Of a stretch of 64,000 nt of DNA, positions 61,552-64,000 are shown in pieces (the stretch's first letter is position 1; each line of letters starts with the position of its first letter). The position numbers and the translations under genes were made by a program. Below the pieces are notes generated by a model. That model searched no databases. It was not told where the DNA came from and worked only from the letters and a program-made list of their open reading frames with translations. This DNA is from Phycicoccus endophyticus (GTDB taxonomy: Bacteria; Actinomycetota; Actinomycetes; Actinomycetales; Dermatophilaceae), in assembly GCF_011326735.1 (NCBI RefSeq), contig NZ_JAANCN010000002.1, forward strand, positions 186,001 to 250,000. Reading direction: 5' to 3'.

Positions 61552-62016
61552 TCAGGCCCAGCTCGGCGGGGGAGGCGGTGGCGGGGCCGTCGGCGGCTCG
61601 TCCGCCGGCGGGGGCAGGTCGGGACGCTCGTCGGCGGCGGTCCCCGGGGGAGGCGGTGCGGGGGTGTCCCGGGCGGGCGACACCGGGGCCGACGTCCCCT
61701 CCGTGGGCGGCGGTGGCGCCGACGCCGCGCCGGACCCCCCGGGCGGGGGCGGCGCGCCGTAGCCGGGCGGAGGGGTCACCGTGAGCGACCCGAGACGCCC
61801 CTCGGACTCCAGCTGCCGCAGCGTGCCCATGACGCGCTCGCGGTCGGCCGGGTCCACCGGCCGACCGGTGGCCCCGAGCCAGGCGAGGACACCGAGGTCG
61901 CGCAGCGCCCGGTCCGCCCCCATCCCCGGCACGCTGATCCCCGCCGACGACATGGCCACGTCGGCCTTCGCCGCGAGGTCGTTCGCGGCGGCCTTGGCGC
62001 GTTCGAAGAAGCTCAT
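61552..62016 (-). CDS. Hypothetical protein with Pro/Ala/Gly-rich tail
   Basis: 154 residues. A helical N-terminus (SFFERAKAAANDLAAKADVAM), a short central stretch (DRERVMGTLRQLESEGRLGSLTVT), and a low-complexity C-terminal half of proline runs ending PPPPPPPSWA. It resembles short SHOCT-like proteins of actinomycetes but I cannot assign a family. Convergent with the M56 gene (22-nt gap) and divergent from the AIM24 gene. Confidence 0.6.
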   Translation of the reverse strand: MSFFERAKAAANDLAAKADVAMSSAGISVPGMGADRALRDLGVLAWLGATGRPVDPADRERVMGTLRQLESEGRLGSLTVTPPPGYGAPPPPGGSGAASAPPPPTEGTSAPVSPARDTPAPPPPGTAADERPDLPPPADEPPTAPPPPPPPSWA

Positions 62017-62125
62017 CGGGTCCTCCCTGCCTCGTCCCTCGGACTGCCGGAACCATAGCCCCGAACCTCACGTCTGCTCTAGCGTTACCGCAGCGACGAC
62101 GCTCCCCGACACCGAAGGCGGCACG

Positions 62126-62854
62126 ATGACCATCCACGGCTCCCTGTTCACCGACTTCGCGGAGAAGCCGAGCCAGGACCCGTTCTCGCTGCAGAACAAG
62201 AAGCTGCTGCGGGTGGACATGCGCTACGGCCCCGTCCAGGCGCGCACCGGGTCGATGGTGGCCTACCAGGGGGACGTCCGCTTCCAGAACCGCGGCTCGG
62301 GCGGGATGGGCAAGTTCCTCAAGGCCGCGGCCACCGGCGAGGGCGTGCGGATGATGGAGTGCACCGGCAGCGGCGAGCTGTTCCTCGCCGACGAGGCGGC
62401 GGAGGTCCAGGTGATGTACCTCGAGGACGACGCCATCTCGGTCAACGGCCGCAACGTCCTCGCCTTCTCCAGCTCGATCCAGTGGGACATCCACCGGATC
62501 CAGGCCCGTGGGGCGATGATGACCGGCGGCCTGTACAACGTCTCGCTGCGGGGCACGGGCTACGTCGCGGTGACGACCAAGGGCGACCCCATCGCCCTCG
62601 ACGTCGCCTCGTCCCCGACGTTCGCCGACGCCCAGGCCGTCGTCCTGTGGACCGCGGGCGTGACGATGGACGTGCGGGTCGACACCGGCGGGCTCGGCTC
62701 GATGATCCGCGGTGGCACCGGCGAGCTGCTCCAGATGGCCTTCGGCGGCCAGGGGTACGTGCTGGTCCAGCCCAGCGAGAACGTCGTCGACGGCGGCCAC
62801 CAGGGCGGCGGCGGCAAGGGCGGGGGGATGCTCGGGGACCTCCTCGGCGGCTGA
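62126..62854 (+). CDS. AIM24-family protein
   Basis: 242 residues with the twin AIM24/TraM-like beta domain: GPVQARTGSMVAYQGDVRFQN, then ISVNGRNVLAFSSSIQWDIHR and GTGYVAVTTKGDPIALDV. A Gly-rich flexible tail (GGHQGGGGKGGGMLGDLLGG) ends it. Family members are soluble, self-assembling and of unproven function in bacteria. Single gene. Confidence 0.85.
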   Translation: MTIHGSLFTDFAEKPSQDPFSLQNKKLLRVDMRYGPVQARTGSMVAYQGDVRFQNRGSGGMGKFLKAAATGEGVRMMECTGSGELFLADEAAEVQVMYLEDDAISVNGRNVLAFSSSIQWDIHRIQARGAMMTGGLYNVSLRGTGYVAVTTKGDPIALDVASSPTFADAQAVVLWTAGVTMDVRVDTGGLGSMIRGGTGELLQMAFGGQGYVLVQPSENVVDGGHQGGGGKGGGMLGDLLGG

Positions 62855-63029
62855 GCCCTGCGACGGGCGGCCCCGCCGGCCCGCGCGGCGACGGCACCGG
62901 AGGTCCGGACGCGGCCGCCCACGTCGGCAGCACGGCTGCCCGCAGAGGGAATTCGCGAGGGCCGACGACGGTTCACGCGTTCAGGTCAGCGCCGACCCCG
63001 TCCGTGCCGCCCACCCCCGGGAGTCCTCC

Positions 63030-63584
63030 GTGAACGTCCTCGTCCTCGTCGGCAGCCTGCGCCCCGGCTCGACCAACCGCCAGCTCGCCGACGCCGCCGT
63101 CGCCCACCTGCCCGCCGGGGTCGGGACGACGCTCTTCGAGCGGCTGGCCGAGCTGCCGCACTACTCCGAGGAGCTCGACCACGACGACACGCTGCCGGAG
63201 GTCGCCCGCGACCTGCGGGACGCCGTGGCCGACCACGACGCCATCCTCCTGGTGACCCCGGAGTACAACGGCTCACTGCCGAGCAGCCTGAAGAACGCGG
63301 TCGACTGGGCCTCCCGCCCGCGCGGCGCCTCGGTCATCGCGGGCGTGCCCGCGGCCGTGCTCGGGGCGAGCGGGTCCCCGCGCGCCGCCCAGTGGGCCCG
63401 CGAGGACGGCGTGCGGATCCTCACCGTGGCCGGCGCGCGCGTGCTGCCCGACACCATCGGGGTCGGCTCGGCCTTCCAGGCCTTCGAGGAGGGCCGGCTC
63501 ACCGACGCCGAGCTCGACACCGCCCTGCGCGACCTGGTCCAGCGGCTGGCCCGGGAGGCCGAGGCCGCGCACTCGGCCGCCTGA
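63030..63584 (+). CDS. NADPH-dependent FMN reductase
   Basis: 184 residues from GTG (VNVLVLVGSLRPGSTNRQLAD). GSLRPGSTNRQ binds the FMN phosphate, and VTPEYNGSLPSSLKNAVDW the isoalloxazine and NADPH, as in the NAD(P)H FMN-reductase/chromate reductase family. It reduces FMN or quinones and nitro compounds in the cytoplasm. Single gene, convergent with the DUF1003 gene. Confidence 0.88.
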   Translation: MNVLVLVGSLRPGSTNRQLADAAVAHLPAGVGTTLFERLAELPHYSEELDHDDTLPEVARDLRDAVADHDAILLVTPEYNGSLPSSLKNAVDWASRPRGASVIAGVPAAVLGASGSPRAAQWAREDGVRILTVAGARVLPDTIGVGSAFQAFEEGRLTDAELDTALRDLVQRLAREAEAAHSAA

Positions 63585-63612
63585 GCACGCCTCCCCCCGG
63601 GGCCGGGTTCGG

Positions 63613-64000
63613 CTAGGCCCCGCGCTCGCGCCGCTCGATCCGCTCGAGCCGCTCGGTGAGGTCGGCTTGGAGGGCACGCAGGGTCCGCAGCTGCTCGGCG
63701 CTGACCCGCAGGAGGACCTCGACGTCCTCCTTGGCGGCCCGGTTGGTGTCGTAGTCGTGCTGCGCCAGGGCGGCGGCGACGGCGTCCTGGCGCTTGGCGG
63801 CGATGAGCAGGATCGCTCCCTGCAGCCCGGCGAGCATCGACAGGAACAGGTTGAGCAGGATGAACGGGTAGGGGTCCCAGGCGCGCCCGAGCGAGTTCAC
63901 GAGCGCCCACAGGCCCATGAACGCCAGGAAGGCGAAGACGAAGCCCCAGCTGCCCATCCCGTTGCGCAGCCCGTCCGCGGCCCGGTCGCCGAGGCCGAGG
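63613..64000 (-). CDS. DUF1003 membrane protein, C-terminal part (runs off the right edge)
   Basis: At least 129 residues are in the window; the N-terminus lies beyond 64000. The visible part has GSWGFVFAFLAFMGLWALVN, then PYPFILLNLFLSMLAGLQGAILLIAAKRQ (the DUF1003 signature), then a cytoplasmic tail with a coiled-coil-like end (EQLRTLRALQADLTERLERI). DUF1003 proteins have unknown function. The stop TAG is at 63613-63615. Confidence 0.85.
   Translation of the reverse strand, partial: LGLGDRAADGLRNGMGSWGFVFAFLAFMGLWALVNSLGRAWDPYPFILLNLFLSMLAGLQGAILLIAAKRQDAVAAALAQHDYDTNRAAKEDVEVLLRVSAEQLRTLRALQADLTERLERIERRERGA

Overview
The window is about 64 kb of very GC-rich chromosomal DNA with dense short-spaced genes, many GTG starts and 4-nt stop/start overlaps. 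The gene content (DinB-like mycothiol-family protein, bifunctional Dcd, cydABDC, several MarR/TetR regulators, DUF6458, M56/BlaI pair, AbiEi/DUF559-type protein) points to an actinomycete. A free-living member of the Micrococcales near the Intrasporangiaceae is my best guess, by family recognition only. I see no phage, plasmid, CRISPR or rRNA. There is one tRNA, tRNA-Gly(CCC).

Layout. 1-1.3 kb: cysE (partial) and cysK for cysteine synthesis. 1.5-4.5 kb: a membrane Fe-S oxidoreductase of the beta-oxidation type with a DPWD-repeat tail. 4.6-8.1 kb: a four-gene osmoprotectant ABC operon. 8.3-12.1 kb: a MarR regulator divergent from a ClC channel/antiporter, then a drug-type MFS pump. 12.1-15.2 kb: hydrolase, dcd, tRNA-Gly and a PBP4-type carboxypeptidase. 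15.2-19.6 kb: a scarred accessory patch, with an internally deleted IS110 transposase, an SDR/TetR/SDR cassette, and a fused IS256-IS3 remnant. 19.7-25.7 kb: lipid catabolism (FadE5-like dehydrogenase, acyl-CoA ligase) and a GlcD-type FAD oxidase. 25.8-26.9 kb: an AbiEi/DUF559-like gene bracketed by 40-bp repeats with palindromic ends. 26.9-36 kb: nitrilase, CopD-CtaG fusion, DinB and SRPBCC proteins, MarR plus DHA2 pump, MFS, glutaryl-CoA-type dehydrogenase. 36.1-42.4 kb: YbdK-like ligase and a branched-chain 2-oxoacid dehydrogenase operon. 42.6-52.6 kb: membrane proteins, a tightly overlapping GT2/DUF2064/molybdopterin operon, epimerase, aminotransferase, aldo-keto reductase. 52.6-61.5 kb: holin-like protein, galE, cydABDC, blaI/M56. 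61.5-64 kb: small proteins, AIM24, FMN reductase, partial DUF1003.

How the genes connect. Fatty-acid and branched-chain amino acid catabolism recurs: Fe-S oxidoreductase, FadE, FadD, GCDH-like dehydrogenase, BCKDH. Two of these genes, 19 kb apart, share a 16/17-nt identical palindromic operator, which suggests one TetR-type lipid regulator. Both MarR genes carry related TTGNA-N3-TGCAA operators. cydABDC supplies the high-affinity oxidase and its maturation transporter, under a nested-palindrome promoter.

The most unusual signal is the 40-bp repeat family: four clear copies, two flanking the AbiEi/DUF559 gene and two in tandem upstream of cydA. The operator pairs, the 42-bp minisatellite inside the E2 gene, and the IS256-IS3 chimera come next.
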